NCBI RefSeq assembly: GCF_001445655.1
Contig: NZ_LNBE01000003.1
Coordinates: forward strand, 1,780,530 to 1,844,529
DNA length: 64,000 bases
Reading direction: 5' to 3'
Source of the DNA: Streptomyces roseifaciens
GTDB taxonomy: Bacteria > Actinomycetota > Actinomycetes > Streptomycetales > Streptomycetaceae
Shown here: positions 17,335 to 26,478 of the stretch, piece by piece
How positions within the stretch are numbered: position 1 is the stretch's first letter
Layout: every line of letters starts with the position of its first letter
Made by a program: the position numbers and the translations under genes
Notes under the pieces: model-generated
Databases searched by the model: none
Told to the model about the DNA's origin: nothing
What the model saw: the letters and a program-made list of their open reading frames with translations, nothing else

Positions 17335-19775
17335 TGGGAGACCGGTCTGCCGCGCCCTCCGCCCCCGGACTCGTCATCGAGTCCGAAGGCGGCTCGAAGA
17401 CGATGGCTCCGGTCCGCTCCTACCTCGTGGGGCGCGATCCCCGGAGCGACCTCGTACTGCAGGACGACCGGGTCTCCTGGCACCACGCCGTGCTGCGCCC
17501 GGTCGCCGGCCACTGGATCGTCGAGGACACCGGCAGCACCAACGGCACCTGGGCCGAAGGCCGCCGCGTGCAGGTCCTCGACGTGGGGCCCGGCACCGTC
17601 CTGCGCTTCGGGAACCCCACCGACGGGCCCGCCGCCGTCCTCAGGAACGCACCGCCCCCGGTCCCGCCGCCACCGCCGCCTCCGGCGGAGCATCCCGCGC
17701 CGCCTCCGGCCGAGCGGCCCGCGCCCCCGGCGGAGCGTCCCTCGTCCGTCGCCATGCCCGCCGCCACCGGCACCTTCCGCCGGCCCACCTCCGTACGCCC
17801 GCTGACCCCCCGCACCGTGCGCATCGGCCGCGGCCCCGACAACGACGTGGCCGTCGACGACCTGGTGGTCTCCCGCCGCCACGCCGAATTGCGCTCCGGG
17901 CCGGGCGGCGCCTACGAGATCGTCGACCTCGGCAGCCACAACGGAACCTTCCTGAACGGCCACCCCGTGCGCCGCGCCCCGGTCCTCCCCGGCGACATCA
18001 TCGGCATCGGCCACTCCGCCTTCTGCCTCGTCGGCGACCAGCTCCAGGAGTACGTCGACAGCGGCGAGATCTCCCTCGACGTCCAGGACCTGTGCGTCCA
18101 CGTCGAGACCGACGGGGGACGCAAGCGGCTCCTCGACGACGTCTCCTTCCCCGTCGAGGAGAAGTCCCTGCTCGCCGTCGTCGGCCCCAGCGGCTCGGGC
18201 AAGTCCACGCTCCTCAACGCCCTCACCGGCCTGCGCCCCGCCGACCAGGGCGCGGTGCTCTACGACGGCCGCGACCTCTACCGCGACTACGCGGAGCTCA
18301 GGGCCCGCATCGGGCTCGTCCCCCAGGACGACATCCTGCACGTCCAGCTCACCGTGCGCCGCGCCCTGTCCTACGCCGCCGAACTGCGCTTCCCCGGCGA
18401 CACCGCCAAGGCGGAACGCCTGGCCCGCGTCGAGGAGGTCATCGGCGAACTGGGCCTCGAACAGCGCGCCGACCAGCCCATCCACAGCCTCTCCGGCGGC
18501 CAGCGCAAGCGTGTCAGCGTCGCCCTGGAACTCCTCACGAAGCCGTCGCTGCTCTTCCTCGACGAGCCGACCTCCGGCCTCGACCCGGGCATGGACCGCT
18601 CGGTGATGAACACGCTGCGCACCCTCGCCGACGACGGCCGCACGGTCATCGTCGTCACCCACAGCGTGCTCAGCCTGGACGTCTGCGACCGGCTGCTGGT
18701 CCTCGCCCCCGGCGGGCGGACCGCCTACTACGGACCGCCCGGCGACACGCCCGGCTTCTTCGGGTTCAAGGAGTGGCCCGAGGCGTTCGAGGCCTTCGAG
18801 AACGACAAGGACCGGGACTGGACGGGGGAGTACCGCGCCTCGCCCCAGCACCGGCAGTTCGTCGAGGCCGCCGCCGAACAGCCGCGCCTCGCCGCGCCGA
18901 CGGCTCCGGAGGCGCCGCCCGAGCCGCCCGCCAAGCCCCAGAGCTGGGGCGCCCAGCTGTGGACCCTGATGCGCCGCTACGTGAGGGCGCTCAGCACCGA
19001 CCGCACCTTCCTGATCATCATGATCGTGCTGCCGTTCGTCACCGGCGCGATGGCCCGGCTGTCCTCGGGCACCCGCTTCGCCTCCGCCGACAAGGCGAAC
19101 ACCGTCCTGCTGATCCTGTGCGTCGGCGGCGTGCTGACGGGCGCCGCCAACGCCGTGCGCGAACTCGTCAAGGAACGGGTCATCTACCGGCGCGAACGAG
19201 CCGTGGGCCTGTCCAGGTCCGCCTACGTGATGTCGAAGATCATCGTCCTGGGCGTGATCACGGTGGGGCAGGCGATCGTCCTGTCCATCGTCGGCCTGGG
19301 CGGGGTGGACACCCGCGCGCCCGGCGGGAAGGGCGTGCTCATGCCGCCCTTGCTGGAGATGACGCTGGCCCTGGCGCTGCTGTCCTTCACCTCCATGCTG
19401 CTGGGCCTCCTGGTGTCGGCGATCGTCCGCCGCGAAGAGGTCACCATGCCGCTGCTGGTGCTCATCACCCTGGTCCAGGTCGTCTTCTGCGGCGGAATGA
19501 TCGAACTCAACAACAAGCTGGTGCTGGAGCAGCTCTCCTGGCTGGTGCCCTCGCGCTGGGCCCTGGCGGCCATGAGCTCCACGATCGACTTCACCCACAT
19601 CCCGCCCGCCACCGGACAGCTCCCGCCGTCGGCCGGGGGAGGCGACCCGCTCTTCCGGCACGCCGTCGGCACCTGGCTGCTCGACATGGGCATGATGGTG
19701 TTCCTGTCCCTCGTGTTCGCCTTCCTGGTGGCCCGCCTCCTGCGCCGCCACGAGCCCGCGGTCATGCGGAAGTGA
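17334..19775 (+). CDS. FHA-domain ABC transporter (ABCG-type, Rv1747-like)
   Basis: 813 residues. Two FHA phosphothreonine-binding domains lie at about 20-95 (GRDPRSDLVL, GSTNGTW) and 160-240 (GRGPDNDVAV, SRRHAEL, SHNGTFLNG), joined by a Pro-rich linker. An ATPase follows (GPSGSGKSTLL, LSGGQRKRVS, LLFLDEPTSGLDP), then six C-terminal membrane spans. The architecture matches mycobacterial Rv1747, whose FHA domains are engaged through phosphorylation by the kinase PknF. Here a kinase gene lies in the same operon, so phosphorylation-gated transport is likely. The substrate is unknown. Confidence 0.92.
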   Translation: MGDRSAAPSAPGLVIESEGGSKTMAPVRSYLVGRDPRSDLVLQDDRVSWHHAVLRPVAGHWIVEDTGSTNGTWAEGRRVQVLDVGPGTVLRFGNPTDGPAAVLRNAPPPVPPPPPPPAEHPAPPPAERPAPPAERPSSVAMPAATGTFRRPTSVRPLTPRTVRIGRGPDNDVAVDDLVVSRRHAELRSGPGGAYEIVDLGSHNGTFLNGHPVRRAPVLPGDIIGIGHSAFCLVGDQLQEYVDSGEISLDVQDLCVHVETDGGRKRLLDDVSFPVEEKSLLAVVGPSGSGKSTLLNALTGLRPADQGAVLYDGRDLYRDYAELRARIGLVPQDDILHVQLTVRRALSYAAELRFPGDTAKAERLARVEEVIGELGLEQRADQPIHSLSGGQRKRVSVALELLTKPSLLFLDEPTSGLDPGMDRSVMNTLRTLADDGRTVIVVTHSVLSLDVCDRLLVLAPGGRTAYYGPPGDTPGFFGFKEWPEAFEAFENDKDRDWTGEYRASPQHRQFVEAAAEQPRLAAPTAPEAPPEPPAKPQSWGAQLWTLMRRYVRALSTDRTFLIIMIVLPFVTGAMARLSSGTRFASADKANTVLLILCVGGVLTGAANAVRELVKERVIYRRERAVGLSRSAYVMSKIIVLGVITVGQAIVLSIVGLGGVDTRAPGGKGVLMPPLLEMTLALALLSFTSMLLGLLVSAIVRREEVTMPLLVLITLVQVVFCGGMIELNNKLVLEQLSWLVPSRWALAAMSSTIDFTHIPPATGQLPPSAGGGDPLFRHAVGTWLLDMGMMVFLSLVFAFLVARLLRRHEPAVMRK

Positions 19776-19788
19776 CGGAGTCGGAGTC

Positions 19789-20319
19789 ATGAGCACCGTC
19801 CCCCTCTCGCCCGGCAGCGCGTCCGGCATCCCCGGATTCCTGCCCACCCACGTCGTGCCCCCCGGCGGGCTCGCCACCTGGACCGCCCCCGACGGGACCG
19901 TCCCCACCCAGCCGCTGGACCCGCTGCTGCCCGTACGGCTCGTGGAGCGCCGCGGCGAATGGGGGCAGGTGATGTGCTCCAACGGCTGGGCCGCGTGGAC
20001 CGACGCCCGGCTCCTGGTCTCGCTGCCGCAGGGGCCGCCCGGGGCCGGGGGCCTGCCCGAGCGGACGCAGGACGCGCGCGCCCTCCTGGCCCGCGTCGAG
20101 GAGACCCTCGGGCAGTACCGCACGGCGGTGGAGGACCTCGCCGCCGGGCGCTCGGACGGGGAGACCTTCGGCCGCACGACCCGGGGGCTGCGGATCGGGG
20201 CCGTGGTGGACGGCGACGCCGTCTGGCTCTACGACGCCGGACGGGACGTGTGGTGCTACTGCGACGGCACGGCCATGGCCGCCCTCGCCTCCCCGGCCGG
20301 GCCCGGCGGTGAGGGCTGA
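19789..20319 (+). CDS. Hypothetical protein with SH3-like N-terminus
   Basis: 176 residues, no membrane span. Residues about 30-75 (ATWTAPDGT ... RRGEWGQVMCSNGWAAWTDARL) have the pattern of a bacterial SH3 repeat. The rest is an acidic helical linker and a short Trp/Tyr/Cys-rich C-terminal region. It starts 13 bases after the FHA-ABC gene, and its stop overlaps the kinase start (TGATG). The operon position suggests an adaptor or kinase substrate, which is inference only. Confidence 0.72.
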   Translation: MSTVPLSPGSASGIPGFLPTHVVPPGGLATWTAPDGTVPTQPLDPLLPVRLVERRGEWGQVMCSNGWAAWTDARLLVSLPQGPPGAGGLPERTQDARALLARVEETLGQYRTAVEDLAAGRSDGETFGRTTRGLRIGAVVDGDAVWLYDAGRDVWCYCDGTAMAALASPAGPGGEG

Positions 20320-21341
20320 TGGCCGGGACCGGTGAACGCCCGTCCGAGCTGATCGGCGAACGCATCGCCGGCTACGAGGTGGAGAGCGAGATCGGGCGCG
20401 GCGGCATGGCCGTCGTCTACCGCGCCCGCGACCTGCGGCTCGGCCGGGTCGTCGCGCTCAAGCTGCTCGCCCCCGAACTGGCCCGCAACGACACCTTCCG
20501 CAAGCGCTTCGGGCACGAGTCGCAGGTCGCCGCGGCCATCGACCACCCGCACATCGTCCCGGTGTTCGAGGCCGGGGAGGCCGACGGGCGGCTCTACATC
20601 GCCATGCGGTACGTGGCCGGGCAGGACCTGCGCGTCCTGCTCGACCGCGAGGGGCCGCTGCCGCCGGACGCCGTGTGCCGCATCGCCGGTCAGGTGGCCT
20701 CCGCCCTCGACGCCGCCCACGCCCACGACCTCGTGCACCGGGACGTCAAACCGGGGAACATCCTCGTGGCCGAGGGCACCGACGCGGACCACCCCGAGCA
20801 CGTGTACCTCACCGACTTCGGGCTGACGAAGAAGTCCCTGTCGCTGACCGGGTACACCCGGGTGGGCCAGTTCGTCGGCACGCTGGACTACGTCGCCCCC
20901 GAGCAGATCGCGGGCAAGCCGGTCGACGGACGGTGCGACGTGTACAGCCTGGGGTGCGTGGTCTTCGAGATGCTGACGGGAGCGCCGCCGTTCCGGCGCG
21001 AGGACGACATGGCGCTGCTGTGGGCGCACCAGTACGACGCGCCACCGCGGCTGTCGGAACGGCAGCCCGGGCTGCCGGACGCGGCCGACGACGTCCTGGG
21101 CAAGGCCTTGGCGAAGACGCCGGACGAGCGCTTCGAGAGCTGCTGCCGGTTCGTGGCGGCTCTGCGGTCCGCGACGACGACGTCCGGCAGGGGCCCGGGG
21201 GGCGGTGACAGGACGGGGAACGGTGAGAGGACGGGGACCGGCGAGAGGACCGGGCCGCCGAGGACGCCGCCGGGCGAGCCGCAGGAGGTCCCCGAGCCGC
21301 CGGCGTGGGCGGCGGCGGTGTTCCCCGAACGGTGGCGGTGA
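20319..21341 (+). CDS. Serine/threonine protein kinase (PknB-like catalytic domain, soluble)
   Basis: 340 residues. The glycine-rich loop is IGRGGMAVVY, the ATP lysine is in VVALKLL, the catalytic loop is HRDVKPGN and the magnesium loop is TDFG, with a TPEQ-like segment GTLDYVAPEQ. The kinase domain ends near residue 275. The tail is Gly/Arg/Thr/Pro-rich with no transmembrane helix or PASTA repeats. It is translationally coupled to the upstream gene. The likely substrate is the Thr-containing partner recognised by the FHA domains of the operon's ABC transporter. Confidence 0.93.
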   Translation: MAGTGERPSELIGERIAGYEVESEIGRGGMAVVYRARDLRLGRVVALKLLAPELARNDTFRKRFGHESQVAAAIDHPHIVPVFEAGEADGRLYIAMRYVAGQDLRVLLDREGPLPPDAVCRIAGQVASALDAAHAHDLVHRDVKPGNILVAEGTDADHPEHVYLTDFGLTKKSLSLTGYTRVGQFVGTLDYVAPEQIAGKPVDGRCDVYSLGCVVFEMLTGAPPFRREDDMALLWAHQYDAPPRLSERQPGLPDAADDVLGKALAKTPDERFESCCRFVAALRSATTTSGRGPGGGDRTGNGERTGTGERTGPPRTPPGEPQEVPEPPAWAAAVFPERWR

Positions 21342-21397
21342 GCGGGGAGGGGTAGTGCAGGCGGGGCCTGATCCCCCTCGGCCTGCCCCCTACGGCT

Positions 21398-22675
21398 TTA
21401 CGGCTTCCCGGTCTCCTCCGCGACGCCCCGGCGTCCGGCCCTCCGGGACAGCAGGCTGCCCAGGTAGCCCGCCACCAGTCCCCACAGCAGACCCACGCCG
21501 GTCAGCGTCAGCAGGTGCGGGGTCAGGGCGACCTCGCCGCCGAAGGACGACAGGTCGCCGATGCCCAGCAGCGACAGCCCGACGCGGGCGGAGATGCGGG
21601 TGAGGACGCCGATGACGAACAGCGTGACGGCCAGCGCCGCCCCCATCTGCACCGCGTGCTCCCAGTGCTGCATCGTCGCGGGCGACCGCACGGCCAGCAG
21701 GAAGCCCGCCGCGAGCAGGGCGACCACGGCGAGGGCCACCAGCAGCCACGCCCGCCCGTCGTGCTCCGCGAGCGAGGCGACGGTCACCGTGGACGGCTCG
21801 TCACCGCCCCCGCGCAGCACCGCCGTGAGCGCCTTGGGCAGGGGCAGCCCGAGGGACTGGCCCGGCACGCGCCCCTCCCAGGAGCCTCCGAGGCCGAGGC
21901 CCAGGGAGATCCAGGCGAGGTTGGGCAGGCCGAGCAGGAGCACCGCCATGGTCCCCGCCGGGTTGCCGCGCGTGACCGCGGAGACGAGCCCGACGAGCAG
22001 GAAGAGCAGCACGTAGCCGAGCAGCAGCGCCACCACGGCGAACGCGGCGGGCCGCACGGGGTCCTGGAAGCGCAGCAGCCGTGACGGCAGCGGCGTCTTG
22101 CGGGAGGCCGCGACCGCCACGGCGAGCAGCACGAGCAGCCACAGCAGCCCGTAGCCGAGGGTGGGCCCCACGGCCGCGCGGAACCCGACGCTGGGGGAGA
22201 CGTCCAGGACGTCCCCGATGTCGCCGAGGAGGGAGTCGCCCAGGTCGATGCGGAAGGTGTGCCGCGCGCCGAGGGCGATGAGCAGCAGGGCGACCAGCCA
22301 CAGTACGGCCGTACGGGCGACGCGGGCGAGCAGTTCGCGCCCGCCCGCCACCGCGTGGTGGCGCAGCGGGCGCAGGAAGACGACGGCGAGGGCGACCGCC
22401 CCGGCCAGGGTCACCGAGAGCGGCACGACGTCGAGCGAGGCCCCCGTACGGCCCAGGACGCCCGCGCCGCCGGACAGTTCCACCGTGCCGCCCACGGCCG
22501 AGACGACCGTGGCCGCGGTCACGGCCGGGAACGCGCCCGGCAGGCCGTCGGCGCCGGCGGCCCACAGCCCGAGCGCGGCGACGGCGAACATGGCCACCAC
22601 CGCGGCGGCCACGGCCGCGAAGGCGTCCCACCAGACGCGGACGAAGGAGGGCGCGCCCCCGGGCGGCTGGCTCAC
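21398..22675 (-). CDS. Streptophobe family integral membrane protein
   Basis: 425 residues with about ten hydrophobic segments and very few charges outside the loops. It matches the Streptomyces-restricted streptophobe family by its N-terminal PSFVRVWWDAF segment, overall layout and convergent-to-kinase, divergent-to-DUF6777 context. Function is unknown. The GTG start at 22675 gives the family N-terminus. Confidence 0.75.
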   Translation of the reverse strand: MSQPPGGAPSFVRVWWDAFAAVAAAVVAMFAVAALGLWAAGADGLPGAFPAVTAATVVSAVGGTVELSGGAGVLGRTGASLDVVPLSVTLAGAVALAVVFLRPLRHHAVAGGRELLARVARTAVLWLVALLLIALGARHTFRIDLGDSLLGDIGDVLDVSPSVGFRAAVGPTLGYGLLWLLVLLAVAVAASRKTPLPSRLLRFQDPVRPAAFAVVALLLGYVLLFLLVGLVSAVTRGNPAGTMAVLLLGLPNLAWISLGLGLGGSWEGRVPGQSLGLPLPKALTAVLRGGGDEPSTVTVASLAEHDGRAWLLVALAVVALLAAGFLLAVRSPATMQHWEHAVQMGAALAVTLFVIGVLTRISARVGLSLLGIGDLSSFGGEVALTPHLLTLTGVGLLWGLVAGYLGSLLSRRAGRRGVAEETGKP

Positions 22676-22912
22676 ACTGCCTCCGCATGCCTCGTCGACG
22701 GTCGGGTACCCGGGCTCCGGAGGGGGGAGCCCGCACGCTCAACGTACGCCCGCGCGGCCCGCTCCACCTGTCGGGGATCCGCCTCCCGGGCCACCCCTCC
22801 CCGGGCGAACCCCACTTGCGGCCGGTGCCGGTCTGCGGCACACAATGATCACGGGGGGCGGTGACATCCCAGCGCAGGACCCATCAGAGGACCAAACGGA
22901 GGAGCAGGGCCC

Positions 22913-24088
22913 GTGTCGTCCGAACCACCGTCAGAAGACCGCCCCACCGGCCCGCCGTCCGGCCCTCTCTCCGGTGGCGGAAGCGGATCCGGCCGGACCG
23001 GTCCGCCCACCCCGGCCGAGCCGCCGGAGCCGACCCGGGCGGACTGGCCCTCGTCCGGCGGCGGCCGGAGCGTGCCCTCGGGCCCGGAGCCGCCCGGCCC
23101 GCCCGCTCCGCCGTCCGGCGGCCATGGCGCGCCGCCGCCCGGCGGGGAACCGCCGCGCCCCTGGTGGCGGTCCGGTCCCAGGGTGGCCCTCGTCGGGGGC
23201 CTCGGGGTGGTCGTGGCGGCGCTCGCGGTCTACTTCCTCCGGCCGGAGGGCGGCGGCGAGGTCTTCCTGCAGGCCGCATCGGCCGAGGGCAGGGACCCCT
23301 TCACCCCCTCCACGGCCAAGGAGAAGGGCACGAAGGAGGCGACCGCGGCCCCCGTCTCCCCGGCCCCGGGCGGCACCCGAACCATCGAGGGCTCCAGCCC
23401 CGGCCTCTACGGCGGCAGCGAGAACGAGTCGAGCTGCGACGTGGAGCGCCAGATCAAATACCTGACGGAAAATCAGACAAAGGCCCGGGCCTTCGCGAGC
23501 GCGGCGGGCATCCAGCAGGGTGAGATTCCCGGCTATCTGCGCGGCCTGACCCCCGTACAGCTGCGCTCGGACACCCGCGTCACCAACCACGGCTACAAGA
23601 ACGGCTCGGCCACCCCCTACCAGGCCGTCCTGCAGGCCGGAACGGCCGTCCTGACCGACAACCGGGGCGTGCCCCGGGTGCGCTGCGCCTGTGGCAACCC
23701 GCTCAGCGGGCCCGTCGCGATCAAGGGCAGCCAGACGACGAAGGGGCAGAGCTGGAGCACGTACAAGTCGTCCCAGACCGTCGCCGTCGCCCCGGCCCGC
23801 ACCGTCATCGTCTTCATCATCATCTACGACCCGCGCACCGGTCAGTGGTTCGAACGGCCGGTCGGCACCGACGGCAGCAAGGACCGCCCCATCCCGCCCC
23901 CCAAGGGCGGCGTGACGTCCGGCCCGGCCACGCCGCAGTCGGAGGAGCCGAGCAGCATCGAGCCGTCGAAGCCGTACTCGTCCCCGCCGCCGTCGCCTCC
24001 CACGACACCGTCGCCCCCGCCGCCGGCCGAGCCCGGGCCCGCGTACGGCCCGCAGAACCGGAACGCCGGATCCGGGGGAGCGCCGTGA
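22913..24088 (+). CDS. DUF6777 domain-containing membrane-anchored protein
   Basis: 391 residues: a long Pro/Gly-rich cytoplasmic segment (1-85), one membrane helix (VALVGGLGVVVAALAVYFL) and an extracytoplasmic DUF6777 domain (about 115-330, with SSCDVERQIKYLTEN and CACGNPLSGP), then a second Pro/Ser-rich tail. The cysteine pattern suggests disulfides outside the cell. The family is found with streptophobe proteins in Streptomyces, as here. No biochemical role is known. Confidence 0.78.
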   Translation: MSSEPPSEDRPTGPPSGPLSGGGSGSGRTGPPTPAEPPEPTRADWPSSGGGRSVPSGPEPPGPPAPPSGGHGAPPPGGEPPRPWWRSGPRVALVGGLGVVVAALAVYFLRPEGGGEVFLQAASAEGRDPFTPSTAKEKGTKEATAAPVSPAPGGTRTIEGSSPGLYGGSENESSCDVERQIKYLTENQTKARAFASAAGIQQGEIPGYLRGLTPVQLRSDTRVTNHGYKNGSATPYQAVLQAGTAVLTDNRGVPRVRCACGNPLSGPVAIKGSQTTKGQSWSTYKSSQTVAVAPARTVIVFIIIYDPRTGQWFERPVGTDGSKDRPIPPPKGGVTSGPATPQSEEPSSIEPSKPYSSPPPSPPTTPSPPPPAEPGPAYGPQNRNAGSGGAP

Positions 24089-24125
24089 GCCGGACCGCCC
24101 GGCGGCGGATCTGAGACCGCCTCCG

Positions 24126-24845
24126 ATGCCCGACGCGCCGCTCGCGCCCCGGTCGCAGGAGGCCGGGGCCCGCCCGGCCCCGGCCGCCGCCGGGGCGCGG
24201 GCGGCCGCGCGCGAGCTGCGCCCGGCGTGGCTGCTGGCCGCGGCGGCGGCGGCCTACAACGCCTGGCTGCTGGAGTTCCTCCTGCCCACGGGCCTGGACG
24301 CCCGGCACTCCTACGTCAGCGAGCTCTACGCCGCCGACCAGCGCTTCCACGGGCTGTTCGGCGCGATCGAGATCGTCACCGCCCTGCTCGTGGCCGTGGG
24401 AGCGGCTCCCCTTCCGCGCCCGCCGGGCAGCAGCCGCTGCGCCCTCGCGAGCCGCTGGTCGCTGGTCGCCTTCGCCGCCTCCTCCGTGGCGGACGTCGTC
24501 GTGCCGATGCGCTGCGCCCCCTCGGTGAACAGCGCCTGCGAGGTGGTCAACCCCTTGCACACGGCCACCAGCGCGCTGGCCCACGCGGCGCTGTTCGCCT
24601 CGATGGCGCTGATGGTGGCGGCCGCGGCGGGCGGCACCCGGTGGCCGCTGGTCCGCCGCTGGGGGCCGTGGGTCCTGGCCGCGGCCCTGACGACCGCCCT
24701 GCTCACGGTCGGACCGCTCATCGGCCGGCCGGGCTGGCACGGCGTCCCGCAGCGCGCGCACCTGGTGCTCGTCGGGGTGTGGCTCGCCCTGCTGGCCGCC
24801 TCGTTCGCGGGGCCGGCGAGAACCGGTCGTCACAGAAGTACGTGA
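24126..24845 (+). CDS. DUF998 domain-containing membrane protein
   Basis: 239 residues with six to seven hydrophobic helices. HSYVSELYA at the first loop and the repeated helix spacing match DUF998. Function is unknown. It begins 37 bases after the DUF6777 gene, probably in the same transcript. Confidence 0.72.
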   Translation: MPDAPLAPRSQEAGARPAPAAAGARAAARELRPAWLLAAAAAAYNAWLLEFLLPTGLDARHSYVSELYAADQRFHGLFGAIEIVTALLVAVGAAPLPRPPGSSRCALASRWSLVAFAASSVADVVVPMRCAPSVNSACEVVNPLHTATSALAHAALFASMALMVAAAAGGTRWPLVRRWGPWVLAAALTTALLTVGPLIGRPGWHGVPQRAHLVLVGVWLALLAASFAGPARTGRHRST

Positions 24846-24885
24846 CGATCGAATCTGGTCGATTTATGCAAGAGAGTAAAGGGCT

Positions 24886-24899
24886 TCGGAGGCCTCCGA
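24886..24899. terminator. Palindrome after the DUF998 gene
   Basis: TCGGAGGCCTCCGA is perfectly palindromic and is followed by a second inverted repeat (CGGAC / GTCCG, 24908-24926 region). Together they may end the upstream transcript; an operator role for the encapsulin operon is also possible. Confidence 0.35.
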
Positions 24900-25032
24900 C
24901 CGCTCGGACGCCCCGGAGTCCGTCCGGAAAGCGAACCTGATCAGGAACCCACCGGACAGAGCGAGTTCACTTCTGCATGAATCTGTCGCTTCGTCAACAG
25001 GCGGTGTTTTAAAGCCATGACGCATTACTGCA

Positions 25033-25062
25033 GTCTTGTGAACGCAATGTTTCCAACAAGAC
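25033..25062. promoter_or_regulatory. Inverted repeat upstream of the encapsulin gene
   Basis: GTCTTGT and ACAAGAC are perfect 7-bp arms around a 16-base centre, 33 bases before the shell start codon. It could be an operator or a 5'-leader hairpin controlling the shell/cargo operon. Confidence 0.4.
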
Positions 25063-25095
25063 GATCATCCTCGTCACCCACACGAGGAGGTCCTC

Positions 25096-26478
25096 ATGAA
25101 CGACCGGCTGAGTCTCAGCCCGGACGCGGCACGGCAGCTCGCGACCACCACCAAGACCACACCGCAGATGCGCGGCATCACGCCCCGCTACCTGCTCCGC
25201 GCCCTGCCGTGGGTGGACGTCGAGTCCGGCACCTACCGCGTCAACCGCCGGCGGACCTTCATACTCGGCGACGACCGGATCACCACGTACAGGAACGACG
25301 ACGCCCACCACATCGTCCCGGAGGACCTGCGGGAGATCCCCTACCTGCGCGAGGCGGGCGAGGACCTCCTGCGCGAACTGGCCGCCTCCTTCACCGAGGT
25401 CACCTTCGAGGCCGGGCAGACCCTGGTCGAGGAGGGCGAGACCACGGGCAGACTGTGGGTGATCGTCCAGGGCCGGGCGGAGAAGCGGGTCACCGGCCGC
25501 TACGGCGAGGACGCGCTCCTCGAAGTCGTCGGCGACGGCCAGTTCTTCGACCTCGACTCCTGGTCCCACGGCCGCCCCGCGCCCTGCCGCGTCCGGGCCC
25601 TGACCCCCGGCACCGCGCTCTGCGCCGACCGCGACCAGCTGGCCCGGCTCGCCGGGCGCGACGAGGCGCTGAGCGCCGCCCTCGCCGCCTTCAACGCCGG
25701 CGAGCGGACCGTCCCCGGCTCCGAGGTGCCGGTGGACCTCACCGCCGGGCACGTCGGCGAGCCCGACCTGCCGGGCACCTTCGTCGACTACGAGGACGTC
25801 CCCCGCGAGTACCACATGACGCTCGCCCAGACCGTGCTGCGCGTCCACTCCCGCGTCGCCGACCTCTACAACGAGCCCATCGACCAGACCCGGGCCCAGG
25901 CCGACCTGACCGTCCAGGCGCTGCGCGAGCGCCAGGAGCGGTCGATGCTCAACCACCCCGAGTTCGGCCTGTTCAACAACGTCGCCCCGGGCCAGCGGGT
26001 GCAGACCCGCACCGGCGCCCCGACCCCCGACGACATGGACGAACTGCTCAGCAGGGTCTGGAAGCAGCCCTCCTACTTCCTCGCCCACCCGCGCGCCATC
26101 GCCGCCTTCGGCCGCGAGTGCACGCGCCGCGGCGTGCCCCCGGTCATCGAGAACCGCTTCGGCAGCCCCCTGCTGACCTGGCGCGGAGTCCCGCTGCTGC
26201 CCTCCGACAAGGTGCGCATCACCGGCCCGAACGGCGCCGGCACCACAGAGATCCTGCTGATGCGCGTCGGCGAGGCCGAGCAGGGCGTGGTGGGCCTGCG
26301 CCCCGCGAAGGTGCCCGACGAGGTCGAGCCGGGCCTGTCGATGCGCAACATGGGCATGGACCAGAAGGGCATCACCCAGTACCTGATGACGGCCTACTTC
26401 AACGCCGCGGTGCTGGTCGAGGACGCCCTCGCCGTGCTCCAGAACGTCGAGGTGTCCAAGTACCATGACTACTCCTGA
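25096..26478 (+). CDS. Family 2B encapsulin nanocompartment shell protein
   Basis: 460 residues. A cyclic-nucleotide-binding-like domain (about 90-205; VTFEAGQTLVEEGE, GDGQFFDLDSW) is inserted in an HK97-type capsid fold, the hallmark of family 2B encapsulins. C-terminal shell segments include VLRVHSRVADLYNEP, NHPEFGLFNN and SMRNMGMDQKGITQYLMTAY. Such proteins assemble into icosahedral compartments that sequester an enzyme; whether the domain binds a nucleotide is generally unsettled. A strong GAGGAGG precedes the ATG. The cargo gene overlaps its last 14 bases, so both are co-translated. Confidence 0.92.
   Translation: MNDRLSLSPDAARQLATTTKTTPQMRGITPRYLLRALPWVDVESGTYRVNRRRTFILGDDRITTYRNDDAHHIVPEDLREIPYLREAGEDLLRELAASFTEVTFEAGQTLVEEGETTGRLWVIVQGRAEKRVTGRYGEDALLEVVGDGQFFDLDSWSHGRPAPCRVRALTPGTALCADRDQLARLAGRDEALSAALAAFNAGERTVPGSEVPVDLTAGHVGEPDLPGTFVDYEDVPREYHMTLAQTVLRVHSRVADLYNEPIDQTRAQADLTVQALRERQERSMLNHPEFGLFNNVAPGQRVQTRTGAPTPDDMDELLSRVWKQPSYFLAHPRAIAAFGRECTRRGVPPVIENRFGSPLLTWRGVPLLPSDKVRITGPNGAGTTEILLMRVGEAEQGVVGLRPAKVPDEVEPGLSMRNMGMDQKGITQYLMTAYFNAAVLVEDALAVLQNVEVSKYHDYS

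Noticed and set aside
17689..17745. Short Pro/Ala repeats in the FHA-ABC gene as a CRISPR-like or regulatory repeat
   Set aside because: They are in frame and encode the flexible linker between the two FHA domains.
21342..21397. Terminator between the kinase and streptophobe genes
   Set aside because: Only weak, interrupted GC pairing is present; a hairpin is possible but not well supported.
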